Below are positions 20,126-32,057 of a stretch of 64,000 nt of DNA, in pieces. Source of the DNA: Agrypnia vestita (lineage: Eukaryota > Arthropoda > Insecta > Trichoptera > Phryganeidae); contig JADDOH010005095.1 in assembly GCA_016648135.1 (NCBI GenBank), forward strand, positions 1 to 64,000. Direction: 5' to 3'. The translations under genes and the position numbers were made by a program. The stretch's first letter is position 1. Each line of letters opens with the position of its first letter. Under the pieces are notes generated by a model, which saw only the letters and a program-made list of their open reading frames with translations, searched no databases and was not told the DNA's origin.

Positions 20126-21689
20126 AAGATGATATTTTCATACCAATTCATTTTAATGAATATCAAATGTTAATAGTAATAGAACATAGTTCATTTTCTT
20201 TCTATGGATTACAAAGTATATCCCAAGAGGTACACTTAATAGTGTTGCTAACCTCAATAGTTTAATTTTCAAATAACACGAAAAAATATTCTTATCTAGT
20301 AATAAGCATTTTTTTTTAAATAAACATAGCACTTATTTCCAATTTATCAGTTACCTTTCGCATACTCTGTATTCTATATTATTTAACAGAAATTACAAAC
20401 AAAAGAGATCCATCTGACTGAAATCGCACTTTTGGATTGTTTTTTTTTGTTTTTGTTTTTGTTTCCTTGAATCTTTTAGATTGGCACCAATGAATAAGGG
20501 AGATTCTTTAAAAGTGGAAGCAATTTGTACAGAAATGTGATGGGAATGGAGGAAGTTTATATGATTCATATAATCGTAGTATCGGGACAAATATGAAAAG
20601 ACCGGGAAGACTACGAGATGGATATTTCAGTAACGATCCTAAAGATTAAAGTTTAAACGTTACTATGGTAATTTTTCTCCAATATTTGACAATGTAAACA
20701 GCTACAATATCATGCCATTGCCGTCACCTATCTTAGCAGTGGCCAACTCGCTTTCAGTGTGGTGGGCGCGCTCACTTTACCTACTGACATCAGCACAATC
20801 GGAAACTACGCACTGTCTCTAGTCTTGCATAGTTCGTGCATCACTTAGGCTTAAGCGTTGTATCATGCTTTAAAAAAATTTGTGAAAACACTTAGTTATC
20901 TATATTTATTGATAATATCTATCACCTGCTTACATCTATATACTGACAGTGGTCGACTTATAAGTCTTAGCGATTTTTTTTAATTTTGTAATAATTTAAT
21001 GAAATGATATTATTATTTAATAAAAAAATTTAACAAAAATTTCAACATTTCAATTGCTTTTTCAATATTTTTCGGTACTTGATCACATCCTTCAACTAAT
21101 TTGTCAGTGCCTTTCGATGCTATCAAAATGGTATCGAAAGCCAATATTTGAGGTCACCGTAGTTTTTGAACAATTTATTGAAGGGCGACCGACAAAAGGT
21201 GATTATTGACGGAGCGGCGTCGAGACTGTTGAATAGATGCGGCAAAATTTCTCAGTGAAGCAAATGACCGCTTGATTAAAGGCGAAAAGAAGCATAATAT
21301 GTCTAAAATGTTCGTTTTTCTTAACTTGACACACTATTATTTAGATTCTAAAATTAATAAAACTATTAGATTCAGATTGTGATGCTGACTTTGCAGAGCA
21401 AAAATCATTTTGTCACAAAAAAAATATCAATTCAAATAAGAAACGCAAAGACCTATTAGACGACCCATTACATACCGTCACCATATTTTAAAATCGATAA
21501 ATAGTACCCAAAATATTTTCGATAAGTCTGGACGTTTTAAAATATTTTAGAAAAATCTGGAAGTCAGTTGAATACACGAGCATATACCGAAAGGATCGAG
21601 AAATCGAATCCTATTAAATTGCCATGCTGCCATGAGTCACTTTGTTTTGACAACAAACGAAAGCCATAGAACCGGATGAAAAGCTGATG
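20126..21689. other. Non-coding stretch
   Basis: No gene recognised. A plus-strand patch around 21160-21240 (about 30 codons, including RQKVIIDGAAS) is faintly like the palm of a LINE reverse transcriptase, but the following motif is absent. A GC-richer patch at about 20715-20860 has no relative in the window. Confidence 0.4.
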
Positions 21690-21731
21690 ATGCTGTTGTC
21701 TATCGCGAATACGTGCGATAGACAACAGCAT
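21690..21731. repeat. Perfect 17-bp hairpin
   Basis: ATGCTGTTGTCTATCGC at 21690-21706 and its exact inverse at 21715-21731 are separated by 8 bp. An RNA would form a stable stem. It is not followed by a T run on either strand, and eukaryotic context makes a terminator meaning unlikely. Confidence 0.85.
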
Positions 21732-22564
21732 TCGAAGCAATACCCAGACAACTGAAACTTTCTAACGAACTCAAAATTAGTGCGAATTGTTGAAAATAAA
21801 TACCGCTAATTTTTTTGTCTAGTGAATTTGTTCTTAATAAAACCTATTTTGTTTGTTTTCCACCACAGCGAGAATACAATGAAACCAATACTGTCTCGTT
21901 ACAATCTTAGTTCAACTATACACTCATATTTATATCCTCACTATCCACGATTCTTCATTTGTCCTCCCTACCACTTATTATACACACTGAAACAAGTAGC
22001 CAACACACATCAATTCCCGAATAACCAAGGATACAACTCAGGATAGAATAAAGTGGAACAGATGAACGGGATAAGGTGAGTAAAAATAAGAAAATTTACG
22101 GTGCATTTAGAAGATGCAAGTTAAGTGCACCTACAAAGAAGCTTTCACCACAAGTTTATAGCTAGAGTGCAGTCTTGCTTTCTTCTTTACAAATTAGTCT
22201 TTAAAATAATGTATGTATGTTAAAAATAAAATTTACGCAGCTAAAAGCTAGCATTATTATATTAGTAGCGATATTCAATAGCTCACAGGCAATATTTTGT
22301 TATGTATTTTCATTAAAATATCCACGTATGTATCTTCAAATAACCATATCATTTTTTTTTCTTCCACTAATCTATTTTATTAATTTTAAAAACTTTTTTC
22401 GTTGCCATCTTTAAAATAGAAATAAACATTATAAAAGAGATATATGTTTTAAATCATAGTTTTCTTCAGTATTTCATTCTGAATTGCTCAACAGCAGAAG
22501 AGTGAATAGGTATATAATGTGCATACGAATAAATCAATTTTATTCTTTTGTATTTTTTTAAATT
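21732..22564. other. AT-rich spacer
   Basis: Open frames at 21822-22046 and 22217-22414 are AT-biased and show no domain. No TE end recognised. Confidence 0.45.
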
Positions 22565-22940
22565 GTAAATGCATAAACTGCAATGTATGCAGTTGACTTC
22601 GAACGTTCTGGCAGTTTTTTGATTCCGCGATATACGTTCACTGAAGAAATACGATAGTTTGAATAGCAGCCTCCTTAGTAATGAATATTATATCAACTCG
22701 GACATCGACGTACCTTCAAGGAGTGTAATATATGAAAATATAATGGAGAAAAATCAAAAGAATTTGGTGTTTGTGGAATAATCTCTTAAATTTTCTCTTG
22801 AATTATTTTTGTTGTGTTAATAGTATACGGTCGGGCATCATCATAATGAAAAATCACTTGAAGTCGTCTTCCTGAACATTTTTCTTGAATTGCAACTTCA
22901 AGACCACCGAGTTTTTGACAACAATCATCAGAAATGGTAA
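22565..22940 (-). pseudogene. Degenerate mariner transposase, catalytic half
   Basis: On the minus strand the frame reads AIQEKCSGRRLQVIFHYDDA followed by RPYT, matching the mariner block around the second catalytic aspartate (IQEKRPGRR-QVIFHHDNARPHT). A stop follows, then a region parallel to the third-aspartate block in which the aspartate itself is lost (SPLYFHIL). After a frameshift, YRGIKKLPER matches the conserved C-terminal motif. It differs from the two intact-length mariners in sequence, so it is another, older lineage. No terminal repeats were found. Confidence 0.75.
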
Positions 22941-23079
22941 AATATTCTCAGGTTTTCACAACCATTCAGAATCTTCTGGAATGAGTTTTCTAGGGTATTT
23001 TTCTAAATTTACAAGTATATTCGGACTTGATAGACTCTGCTATGAGATCTGAAATGTTAGCTAGAAAGTTAGAAACAAA

Positions 23080-23192
23080 TCTTAAAGCCTTTATTATGAA
23101 AGTAGGACCAACTTGCTGGTCTGGAGTGAGGTTCGAACCCGCGGCCTTTTGGATCTCTAGGCAAAAGTCCTAACCACAAGACCAACAAGTTT
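23080..23192 (-). mobile_element. SINE A copy
   Basis: Inverse of the SINE at 38925: on the minus strand TTGTTGGTCTTGTGGTTAGG, then a GATCCAAAAGG block, GGGTTCGAACCTCACTCCAG (B box) and AGCAAGTTGGTCCTACTTTC. The 3' body and tail are truncated. Confidence 0.75.
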
Positions 23193-23751
23193 AAAATGCC
23201 AAATTTTACTCAATCGCTGTGCATCGTAGGTGCAAACAAACAAATGTATAAATATATTAATTGAAATACAGCAAAGAAAAATAAAACCGAATAGATGAAA
23301 ATATGAGAGCTAAATCTGAAATTAAACTGTACTAAAAATGTTAAAATTACAGATTTTACGTTCACTCGGAGATGCTTGATTTAGACATACGATACCAGAA
23401 TCTTATATTGCTCTGAAAATTTTCAATTTCATCAGAAATTACGGGGACGCAATTTACCAGTCGCGGCATTCCGAAATTGAATAAAAATTCGAATCATGGC
23501 GCCCCCGACCACCCCCGCCCACACGCTCGGGCCGGAATATGAAGTTTCACCCTTGAGCCGGGGCGCTTTATATTTTGATATGAAGAAGGGATAAACAAAG
23601 CCACTCGCAGATGTAGTTACAACTTTGCCACCCTGTTTTCGTGGGCGTCAAACTATTTTACTTTTTAATGCGATAACTTGGGTACCACCGAATCCCGGCG
23701 GATTATTAACTAAACTTACGAAACTAAGCGATAACTTTAACTTAGTTACCA
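23193..23751. other. Spacer with a GC-rich patch
   Basis: No gene recognised. About 23430-23640 is GC-rich (GGCGCCCCCGACCACCCCCG and neighbours) and has no relative in the window, so it is a candidate for single-copy host DNA. No splice-flanked open frame was evident. Confidence 0.4.
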
Positions 23752-24435
23752 TCACGCCGTTTCACCGCGGGGGTAAGCAGAGAGGATAGAGCGCCACACT
23801 CTTCTGTCCTGACATACAACTCTCGCCTTGTGCACATTCATACATCTTTGTATCGTACAAGCTCGATGGTTGTTGAGGCTTCTAACGGGACGATCTTCCA
23901 GTATCTGGTTAATCTGGTCAAGTCACTTCTTCCGCTTTCGCCCTCTCTTTCTGGCACCTTCAATACTTGCTTTATATACCTTCCTTAGCATTTTTTCCTC
24001 ATTCATTCGCTCAACACGCCTGAACCACCCGAGCGACCCTTTTTTAATTCTATTAATTATGCTTAGATCAGATTTACATTCATTCCTAATATTTTCATTC
24101 TTTACTCAATCATAAATGAATTTTCACTCATACGTCTAAGGTACCTCATCTCCACTGCATTATTTAGTCGACCTTCGTTCCTCTTCTGCCAGCTCGAGGC
24201 TTCACTTCCATACATCAGTTCTGATACCAGAATTCCGTTATGTAATGCTAGTCTTGCCTCCATAGATATATTTCTATAATAAATAATTGCATTAAATGCA
24301 CCGTTCACCCTATTCCATGCAGTTACTTTCCTCTTGATATCTTTTTCAACCCTTTCCCCTTCTATCGAACATACTTCCCTAATACACAAACTCATCTACT
24401 TGTTCCAAACATTCATTGCCATCTAAGACCAACTT
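23752..24435 (-). pseudogene. RTE-like LINE polyprotein, C-terminal third
   Basis: On the minus strand the fragment starts KLVLDGNECLEQVDEFVY, then a stop and GSMFDRRGKG, then VEKDIKRKVTAWNRVNGAFN, MEARLALHNGILVSELMYGS, SWQKRNEGRLNNAVEMRYLR, then WFRRVERMNEEKMLRKVYKA and ends SILSAYPRGETA with TGA at 23752-23754. The motifs and order match the C-terminal part of endonuclease-reverse transcriptase LINEs (RTE-like) common in insects; the YGSE, VEMRSLRRM and WFGHVERM counterparts are visible. At least one frameshift and several stops are present. RT catalytic motifs lie upstream in intact elements and are missing, so this is a 5'-truncated copy. The C-terminal tips at 13232 and 58469 belong to the same family. 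Confidence 0.8.
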
Positions 24436-25419
24436 TATTCAGATTTCAAAAATTTATCTTTTGTGTAGTTTTCTGTGACATTCGTGTCGAATGTCTGACC
24501 TCTCTGGCGGTGTTTATTCAACAGTCCATCATATGAGCTTATGTGAAATATGTATATATCAGGCAGAATATCCCAGAAAACTACACACAGGAGATTCTAA
24601 ACGGGCATGAAAACCTGAGAACATTTTGTCAAATATTTATGTAGTTCTGTATATTTAAAAGCTGACACTTTAATATACCGTGCCGGTGACATCCATCAGT
24701 TTGTATTACTTTCGTATTCGGAAAAGAAAAAAAGATTAAATGTGACAAAGACTAAAAAGTAGAACATAGTATTGTATGTTAAAAAGACGCTTTTATAAAA
24801 AAAAAACTATTAAAATTACATGCGAATGTCAATACATTCGTATGATTCTTTAAATATGAAGCTCCTAAAGAATAGAATTTTTCTATAGTTTCACAATCTG
24901 TGGTATAAGCAGTGAACTACACCACACCTCGAATGCGTCGATGATGATTCTTTACTTCTTGTTTTGCTGCTGGATCTAAGCCTCTTTCATTTTCTCCAGT
25001 CTCCCTTATCTCCTATTTTGCCTATTCATCTACTTTCAACAACACCCTATGTCGAACTGGGTGACCCACCCTTACGTTTTCTCTTCGGGGTCTCCACTCC
25101 AACACTTTCTTCAATTTGGTTGTCCATTCTTCGGCCCATAGTTTTATTGCTTATGCGATTACTCAAGAAAATTCAAGCGTTTGTCAAGTCAAATCAAGTG
25201 AAATTAAAAGTACTTTACCAAATAGCCATAAATAATGTTTAGTTGTACTGTTTATTTGTACTCCCCTTCATCAGATAATATTAATGAACAATGATGTAGA
25301 TGTAGAAATCCATACATAATTTCCAAACAAGTTACAAAAACTTTGCCGAAATTCATTAGACTCGCTTTTTATTCCAATAATACCTAAGATTTTACATTAT
25401 AAACTCCAAAAATAAAGCC
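24436..25419. other. Spacer
   Basis: No TE end or gene recognised. The open frame at 24964-25242 has no domain. Its middle includes a C/T-rich stretch, but no coding signal was seen. Confidence 0.4.
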
Positions 25420-25590
25420 AAACGATTCCTGTAAACATAAACGTAAATGAAATTTATATAGATAAAACAACACATAGCTATAATTTTGAAGTAGAAGAAC
25501 ACCTAAAATACCTAAGGAGTAATAATTACTTAGAATTCTATAATCAGGTCTTAGAGATAATTGCATTTTAAATCTACATAACAATAAAAA
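25420..25590 (+). pseudogene. Penelope-like element: GIY-YIG endonuclease fragment
   Basis: A frame open from about 25420 to the TAA at 25569 reads VNEIYIDKTTHSYNFEVEEH, then LKYLRSNNYLEFYNQVLEI. This parallels YIGKT-RNFEVRFKEHL-YL...F-NHVLEINHSF, the core of the GIY-YIG endonuclease of Penelope-like elements. It aligns with the pieces at 17326-17575 and 35771-36596 (RNFNTR, HLRYL, FLEINHSF). Two residues are missing before EEH. Nothing of the RT domain was found upstream. Confidence 0.65.
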
Positions 25591-25669
25591 GAAATTTTAC
25601 ATAAGATAATTTCAAAATGTTATAAATCTAATATAATTAATTTATAATTGAATTCAACAAATAATCCAT

Positions 25670-25890
25670 AATTTAATATATTCCCCATTTCAATGTATCC
25701 TGGTCAAACGGTACCCCATACTCCTGCCCCAAATGAGGCACATCCCCACCCAACTATTGAACTATTTACATATGAATTTCCGGAACAGTTATTGAATGTC
25801 CTTTCTGATGAAGGTGCAGTGATATTGAAACCGGCTAACTTTAAAAACAATCAAAGTGGTTCGTACAAATGTGTTATTTTTTTAATTAGT
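25670..25890 (+). repeat. Dispersed repeat E, copy 1
   Basis: Shares TTCCCCATTT, GGAACAGTTATTGAATG, a CTGATGAAG block and ATATTGAAACCGG with the copies at 59340-59580 and 61090-61225. The full family order is this left part, then ATCGAAACCGGTAGACGTAAAG, then AAGTGGTTTATACAAAGTT and CTACAAAGTTAACGCT. The 120-codon open frame at 25693-26055 lies across it and shows no recognised domain, so it is not called as a gene. Confidence 0.6.
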
Positions 25891-28800
25891 AAAAAAGTAG
25901 GTACATCAATATGCTATTCGAGAAATAAGTTTTCATTACTATCATCTCCTCACTCAAATATTCCATATGACCGTATCATACCAAGCACTTTTAATTGTAT
26001 ATACTACATACACACTACAAACTACATTTACTTCTGTGATATCTTGGATCTTTAGGGAAACACGCTGGTTATCGTCATGACTAACTAAGGCGGTTGAGTC
26101 TCGATACAAAAAAAAGCACGCGCTCTAGGACGCGCGTCTTTATAAACCAATTATCTCTCTCACACTTTCTGACTCTTTCATTCATCGCGACATACGTATC
26201 TCAGATCTATTTCAACTTCCAACTTGTTTTCAATTTTAAACAACTTTGTTCACTTTATTCACATCATTTGTTGTTTTTCCCTTTTCCTTTTGAAACGCTC
26301 TGAACGAGGGAGAGATTTTTTGGATAACAAATACTGAAATAATATTCATCTCTTCTTTACACTCTACATCTTTTACTCAATTTCTAAGCAAGATGCACTC
26401 TCATAAGTTTATGAGTGTTCATCAAACACTCTCTCAACCATCTCGTTTAAATTTTCCTGCACGTTCAGGGAAAATTTCAATTTTGTAGAATATTACCATG
26501 TAAGAAACTTTGCGAACGTAATATAATATAATATTTTATTTAAGACACACTGAAATCAAAGTTGGTACTTAGTATTTATATGATCTATCACTCATTCTAA
26601 TGTAGAGATATCGTTTTTCAGGCTAACGATATGATGTAAGCAGCTAAATCACATATTAAGATTTCTCTTCGTGGCATATAGAGAATATTTAACGAGTTTG
26701 CAGAGAGTAGTGTGCTTACTGAAGCGAATTATCAGAAGTTGGAAGCAACTAAAGAAGTTCGATACCTACAACTATTTATAATATTTGAGTATATGGATGT
26801 AAGTGCCTATTTCATTAATAATATGTTTGTTTAATAAGCCCAAAATCCATATCGTAATATAGAATTAAAATAATTGTAGGTGACGATTATTATACAATCG
26901 GAAGAATGGATTTTGTGCATAAAATAATTTTGTAGATATGGTAAAGAGATGAGCTTTTGTTAAAAATATATTACAATTACACTCAAATCAATGAATCACT
27001 GGGAACGCTAAATATCAATTTTATTTTAAATCAAACATAATTTTATTATTGATGGATTTGGTATTTACGTAGTGTAGATTATTTATGATGATTTTTTAAT
27101 AAGATGAAAAACATAAACTTTGTTTTTCTGCGCGAGTTTAATAATTTTGACAGTGTCAGAAACTTTCATCGACGAGTGAAGTATTAAACTTCACCTTATT
27201 AAACTTATTTGTGTCGTTTTGTGCTTTACTTACAAAAAAAAGTGACGCGGAACTTTATACTTATCGATATGCGTTCCCATATAACTAGCAAATTAACAAA
27301 GATAGGACTTCAGTGCAGTATTTAATGTATTGACGAAGGAATATAGTATAATCTGTTATTATAATCTGCACTTGGTGCATTATTCATTTCCAGTATTCAA
27401 ATGAAGAAAACATTTTAAGATTGCAGAACTATTAAAAAACCTGACGAAGACACAAGGTGCAACTGTCCAATAACTAATCGTGAAAAATACTTTTTGATGA
27501 AAATTTAAATTAGGACAGTTATATTTTTTTTCACATTTAAAAATATTTACTGTATTTCAATAAAAATAACTAAACTATTTTTTTTGAAACACGAAATGTT
27601 GTAAATCAAAAAGACGTAAATAGTATGTACTATGCACTCTGCTAAATAAAATTAGAATACCGCATAATAGAATAGGGAGGCGCAGCCTACCCACGTATTT
27701 AATAACTTTTTAGAGTACAAAAGCAATAAAAAAAGTGATATTTTATGCCAATTCGAACCAATTTCGAAAATAAATATTCAAGAATTCGATGTTCTGGCAA
27801 TCTGGCATATATATGCAAAAAATTTACTCTCCAATTCCTGTAATTATCAAAGCAAAAAATTCTAAGCCTACTCAATATAGCAAAAATAAAAATTTGCCAA
27901 TACCGACTAAAGAACTATATTTAGGCAGAGATATATCAAATATTACTCTACTTAATTGTATGTGTATAATAGAATAACAATGGAAATAAAAGATGCATCT
28001 AAGCAATTATGAATCAGATTATAAATGGATAAAGTTGTAAGACAACGAAGAATAATAAAAATGAACTAATGATGAATATAATAACCTATTAAAGAAATAA
28101 AATAAAATAATATTTTTAAAATGTTGTTGTACACTGTAACCAACTCGTTACAAGATTTTTTTAGTGAGGGAGTACTGTTATCATTAATAAATAAATACAA
28201 TACAATAAATATCATATATTTTTAGTTGTTTTATATAATTGAAAGAAAAAATTAAGTTGTAGCTAGAATAAAAATAAATAATTGTGTGAAAATATATAAC
28301 TTACAAAATAAGGCAGCAGGAAGTAAGTATTTAGTAAAAAAGAAAAAAAGTATAAAAGCGAATAATTCAGCACAATCAAGTGACATTACATTCTTCTTTT
28401 TGTAAACCAATCTAACACGCCATTCACACTGGCTTTCAATATTTATTAATTAAGATTAATTATAATTATCCTTGCTGCTAGTATAAAGAACTTAATTGGA
28501 TTACATATTTTTATATCTATACATATATGTATGTTATATCTATACATCCCTTCCCCAAATTAAAAATCAATAAATACATGATACAAAATAGTAACTAAAA
28601 ATAACGAAACTACTGCGTGTTTTACCACGCTGTATTTTAATTTCATAATACCTAATTTACTTTGTAACTTTAATAATCTGGAAATGTCATTCCATATTAT
28701 TAATGGTGCTATGTTTAATTGCATCAGAGCAGTGTATCCCTGCAAGCGAATTCGCCTTCGGTCAAAGTTCGATGATTAATGAGAGTCCTTAAAACTTCCA

Positions 28801-29100
28801 AAGAAATTCGGTTCATATCTCACAGCTGAAGGTCGAAAAGAAACTTCGCTAAAATATCCTGGGCAGACTTTTTCCAGTTTGTTAACGAAAACTTTCTCAC
28901 TGCTCAGCAATAAAAAATAGAATGTAAAATATTTACACATAAATACCCGGAATAAATTACACGGCAAAATATATAGAAATTTTAAAGTTTTTGTCGTACT
29001 ACGTATATTTCAATCGATCATTTTAGCGACAACGCGAATCGGAATTCTTCGAAAAAATTTCATAAATATGTAAACGAGATATTTAAATATAAAATTGTGA
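25890..29100. other. Long AT-rich stretch without recognised features
   Basis: Open frames at 26094-26303, 27789-27977, 28560-28745 and 28776-28967 are short, AT-driven and without domains. No TE terminus, RNA gene or tandem repeat was recognised in these 3.2 kb. Unrecognised diverged repeats may well be present. Confidence 0.45.
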
Positions 29101-29572
29101 TTAGATTTTCCTTATTATTTGTTTATTACTTTGTTTGTTTGTGTATTTTATATTTAGTTGTAAAAAGAACAAATTTTTACATCTAGTAATTGAAACATAA
29201 GTTAACATAACGAAATAAACATAAATATTCCAAAAATACATTAACATAAATAAACGTAAATAGAAACACATTTTCACATTTGGCACAAAGTAAAGAAATT
29301 TAAAAAAGAAAATAAACATGAAACAACTTAACATGATCATACATTAAACTAACTTTTCACATATTTTGCACTTAACCTACGTAAATAGTAAGAGTATTTA
29401 CTTCTTTCACATTTGCTGGCAGTCCATTGAACAATTTAAGACCTTTATAGTACAAACTATTTTGTGTTTCTGCCAGTTTCGTTTGTGGAAGCCTAAAATC
29501 CCCCCTAGTTCTCGTAGGATAAGTGTGAACCTCAAAATATTCAATTTTAAAATTAAAATATTTTCTTATCAT
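29101..29572 (-). pseudogene. LINE C-terminal remnant with 3' UTR
   Basis: The minus-strand frame 29572-29372 reads RTRGDFRLPQTKLAETQNSL, then YYKGLKLFNGLPANVKE. This is the characteristic C-terminal block (R--FRLP-T-L--TQNS---KG-KL-N-LP--) of many jockey-like LINE reverse transcriptases. AT-rich sequence follows to about 29101, where the plus strand reads as a T-rich TTTGTTTATTACTTTGTTTG, i.e. an A-rich tail on the minus strand. It differs from the LINE at 6816, so it is another family. The RT domain is absent. Confidence 0.65.
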
Positions 29573-29970
29573 TATTTTTTAGCCAAAGTCCGTGACAACA
29601 GTCATAATCTACACCTATATATCAGTGGCGTGTAGCGCATACATACAAAAAAGCTATGCTTTACGAACAAAACAAATATGAATTCAATAATGCTCATATA
29701 ATGAAGAAGACGATTTAAAATTTGTTATTTTCGACAGCTTCTGTATACAACTATATATCTACGCTTCTCCTATTTTACTTATTTGTGCGCATCAAATTTG
29801 TTTCCTTAACTATAAGAGAATTTCGCTGAACTGAATATTTTGCCAATATTTTTGGAGTTCATCCAAATTTAAAAAAATGTAATTACTGTATTTTGTCCTT
29901 AAAGGAATTATCATTAATAAGGATTAATTATACCTAGATGTCTCACACTGACGAAACAAAAATAATAAAA
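29573..29970. other. AT-rich spacer
   Basis: No gene or TE end recognised; it may include a little more of the adjacent LINE upstream of its last recognisable motif. Confidence 0.4.
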
Positions 29971-30137
29971 AACATAATAATCATTATTTTCTTCTTTTAT
30001 CGAAGGAGGATCAGGTGCCTAGTGTCTAAACCGCACCGGCGCTTCCTTTTTCCTTTGTTTTGCATTTTTTCAGTTTCAGTACCTTCTTGCCGACCAATGA
30101 GTCAAACTTAATTTTTATGTCATTTTCCGAAGAGGAG
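29971..30137 (-). repeat. Direct repeat I, copy 1
   Basis: Matches 32058-32230: TCATTATTTTCTTC-TTTATC, CGAAGGA, GGCGCTTCCT--TTCCTTTG, TTTTGCATTTTTTCAGT-TCA, GACCAATGAGTC and ATTTTTATG-CATTTTCCGAA. The order and spacing are kept and the copies lie about 2.1 kb apart in the same orientation. Read on the minus strand both end in AATGAT-AT followed by an ATT-rich tail, so they may be SINE or LINE 3' ends. Confidence 0.75.
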
Positions 30138-31124
30138 TTTTTGGGAAAAAAAAGACTTCCATACCTATATAATTTACCATATAAATATTAATGCTAAAAC
30201 GATAAATTATGTCTGTGAGACATGTATAATATGCCATTATAAATTAATATTTTGCTACTAAAGCAGACTAATATTCGCGTTATCTATTCTAGTCTGCGAT
30301 TTTTTTTGTAGCTAGTAAGTAAATTTTTTAGTAAAGCGTGTTTCCTTAAAATGTCTAATTCGTGATGAGAACTGCGCGCACGTTACTTGCAAAAACGACG
30401 CTATTACTAATTCCATACTTACTGTCGTGATGATTTGTGTGTACTGCACCTGTAAAGCCTTGAAAATAATTTGCTAGTAAATTTGGGTTGTTTAAGTAGA
30501 TTATTATTTTGATTTGATTTAGTGTGTTCATTAATTAAAATTAATAGTAGGTACACATTCATCCTTTTTCTGTTTATGCAAGTTAGTTTATGGTTGTTAA
30601 GAAAATTTTGTTAAATGTAAGATTTTTAACATTTTAATTGCAAAATTAATACGTTTATTTATACACAAACTCTAAACAGAATTTATTCTTCTACAGAGCT
30701 TCATCGTATTTTAACATAATCTTCAGTGAACTTGACATCTTCAACACGACAACTACTAAGATTAAAACACACATTTAACACATTGGGTAACTCCACACGG
30801 CCTTCCTTTAAACTTAACTAATCTTTATCACACATATCTTATTCCTTATCTAATATTCCCTTTACTAAATCCATTTCCCCTTCCTTCCTCTCCCCCTGGA
30901 AATAAATTTACCGTACATTTTTGATGTATTAATCTATTTTTATATATTTAAAAAAAAAACTCTTTCTTCCTTGATCTTTTTACTGAATTTGTTAAATATG
31001 TCTCCTTATTCTCTTGGATACAATACATAGTATTCTAGGTTAATCAAGTGAATTCATATAATTGGCTTAATATTATTATTATATCGTAAGTTCTATTTTT
31101 TAACATCAAATAATCTGTTTGAAT
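30138..31124. other. AT-rich spacer
   Basis: No gene recognised. A mixed-composition patch at about 30270-30440 has no relative in the window. Confidence 0.4.
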
Positions 31125-31157
31125 CAATATATATATGTATATATATATATATATATA
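31125..31157. repeat. (TA)n microsatellite
   Basis: Runs of TA with one GTA interruption at the left edge of the Helitron-like segment. Confidence 0.9.
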
Positions 31158-31159
31158 AA

Positions 31160-31648
31160 GAAACCCATGTTTCCCTATCCGCCAAGTTTTCTCCACAACC
31201 AGCCACAAACACCTACTGGTGGTTATGGTGGCGGATAGCCCGTGGTGTCATATCGAAAATATGTGAGTTTGGTGGGGGTGGCTTTGCGTGGGTGGGAGTG
31301 GGTGATGAAAATGTGCTTTCTAGCACATTGTTTTGTCGTGGGAAGGCCACAAATGCTTCAGATTGCGTCAAAATAGGCGCGTCGACTGGGTCGGTGAGTC
31401 TAGAAGGTTCCGGAAAAACCTTCTCTAGAAAGTTCTGAAGGAGAAGGTTCTAGAAAATTCCCGAAAGTTCTATAAGGTTCTAAACTGAGTGGCGGAATGT
31501 GTCGGTGTGTCTAGAAGGTTCCTATACATTCGATAAATTTCTTGAAAGTTCTGGAAGGAGAATGTTCTAGAAAGTTGGCGAAAGTTTTATGACGATCCAA
31601 ACAGTGTACTAATAATCTACGTGTGCGAAGCCGCGCTGGCACAGCTAG
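31160..31648 (+). mobile_element. Helitron-like element with 3' hairpin and CTAG end
   Basis: The 3' end reads GTGTGCGAAGCCGCGCTGGC, then ACAGCTAG, followed by T. A short GC-rich hairpin about 10 bp before a CTRR-T terminus is the Helitron 3' signature, and this wording (GCGAAGCCGCG...CAGCTAGT) is common in moth and butterfly genomes. The 5' end is not fixed; the body from about 31160 is GC-richer than the flanks and non-coding. Two 111-bp units rich in TTC/GAA repeats occupy the 3' half. The element is non-autonomous. Confidence 0.6.
31390..31600. repeat. Two 111-bp units with heat-shock-element-like arrays
   Basis: GTCGGTGAGTCTAGAAGGTT at 31390 recurs as GTCGGTGTGTCTAGAAGGTT at 31501, a 111-bp period. 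Within the first unit, GAA and TTC alternate exactly every 5 bp at 31443, 31448, 31453, 31458, 31463 and 31468. That gives six contiguous inverted nGAAn pentamers, the defining pattern of a heat-shock element. A three-pentamer run lies at 31403-31415. The second unit is more decayed. Confidence 0.8.
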
Positions 31649-31650
31649 TT

Positions 31651-31695
31651 CTAAATAAAATAAAATAAAATAAAATAAAATAAAAATAAAAATAA
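31651..31695. repeat. (TAAAA)n microsatellite
   Basis: Pentanucleotide repeat directly after the Helitron-like 3' terminus. Confidence 0.85.
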
Positions 31696-32057
31696 TGATA
31701 TCAAAAAAAAATTATTGATCATCATTTTTTCGGTAAACATCATTTTTTACCACCAGCGTGATCTAAGTTTGTGACGCTGCACGCCGCTGCTTAACATAGC
31801 CTTTGTGGTCCATTCTGCTGAGCAGCCGCCTACCTCTTGCGGGTCTGTCTATTCGTCCACCCACATGTTGGTCTTCCCCTTAATCTTGATTCTGTTGTCT
31901 TGTCTATGAGGGCTTTGTACATTACTCATACGCACCCGCCACATGTCACGCCCACGGCAGCCTTCTTGCTTCCAGCTTCCGAAAAGACTGAATTTAAAAT
32001 GCCTTTGATTATTCAACTTTGTATTTATAATAATAATAATAAAGACAAAATAATATA
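31696..32057. other. Mixed-composition spacer
   Basis: About 31750-31990 is less AT-rich than average. The 73-codon frame at 31837-32058 has no recognised domain. No TE end recognised. Confidence 0.35.

Noticed and set aside
21160..21240. LINE reverse transcriptase palm fragment
   Set aside because: Only RQKVIIDGAAS fits; the following GVPQGS-type motif is missing.
23828..24115. 95-codon plus-strand open frame
   Set aside because: Antisense shadow of the RTE-like LINE on the minus strand.
25693..26055. 120-codon open frame as a gene
   Set aside because: Lies over dispersed repeat E, whose other copies do not keep the frame; no domain.
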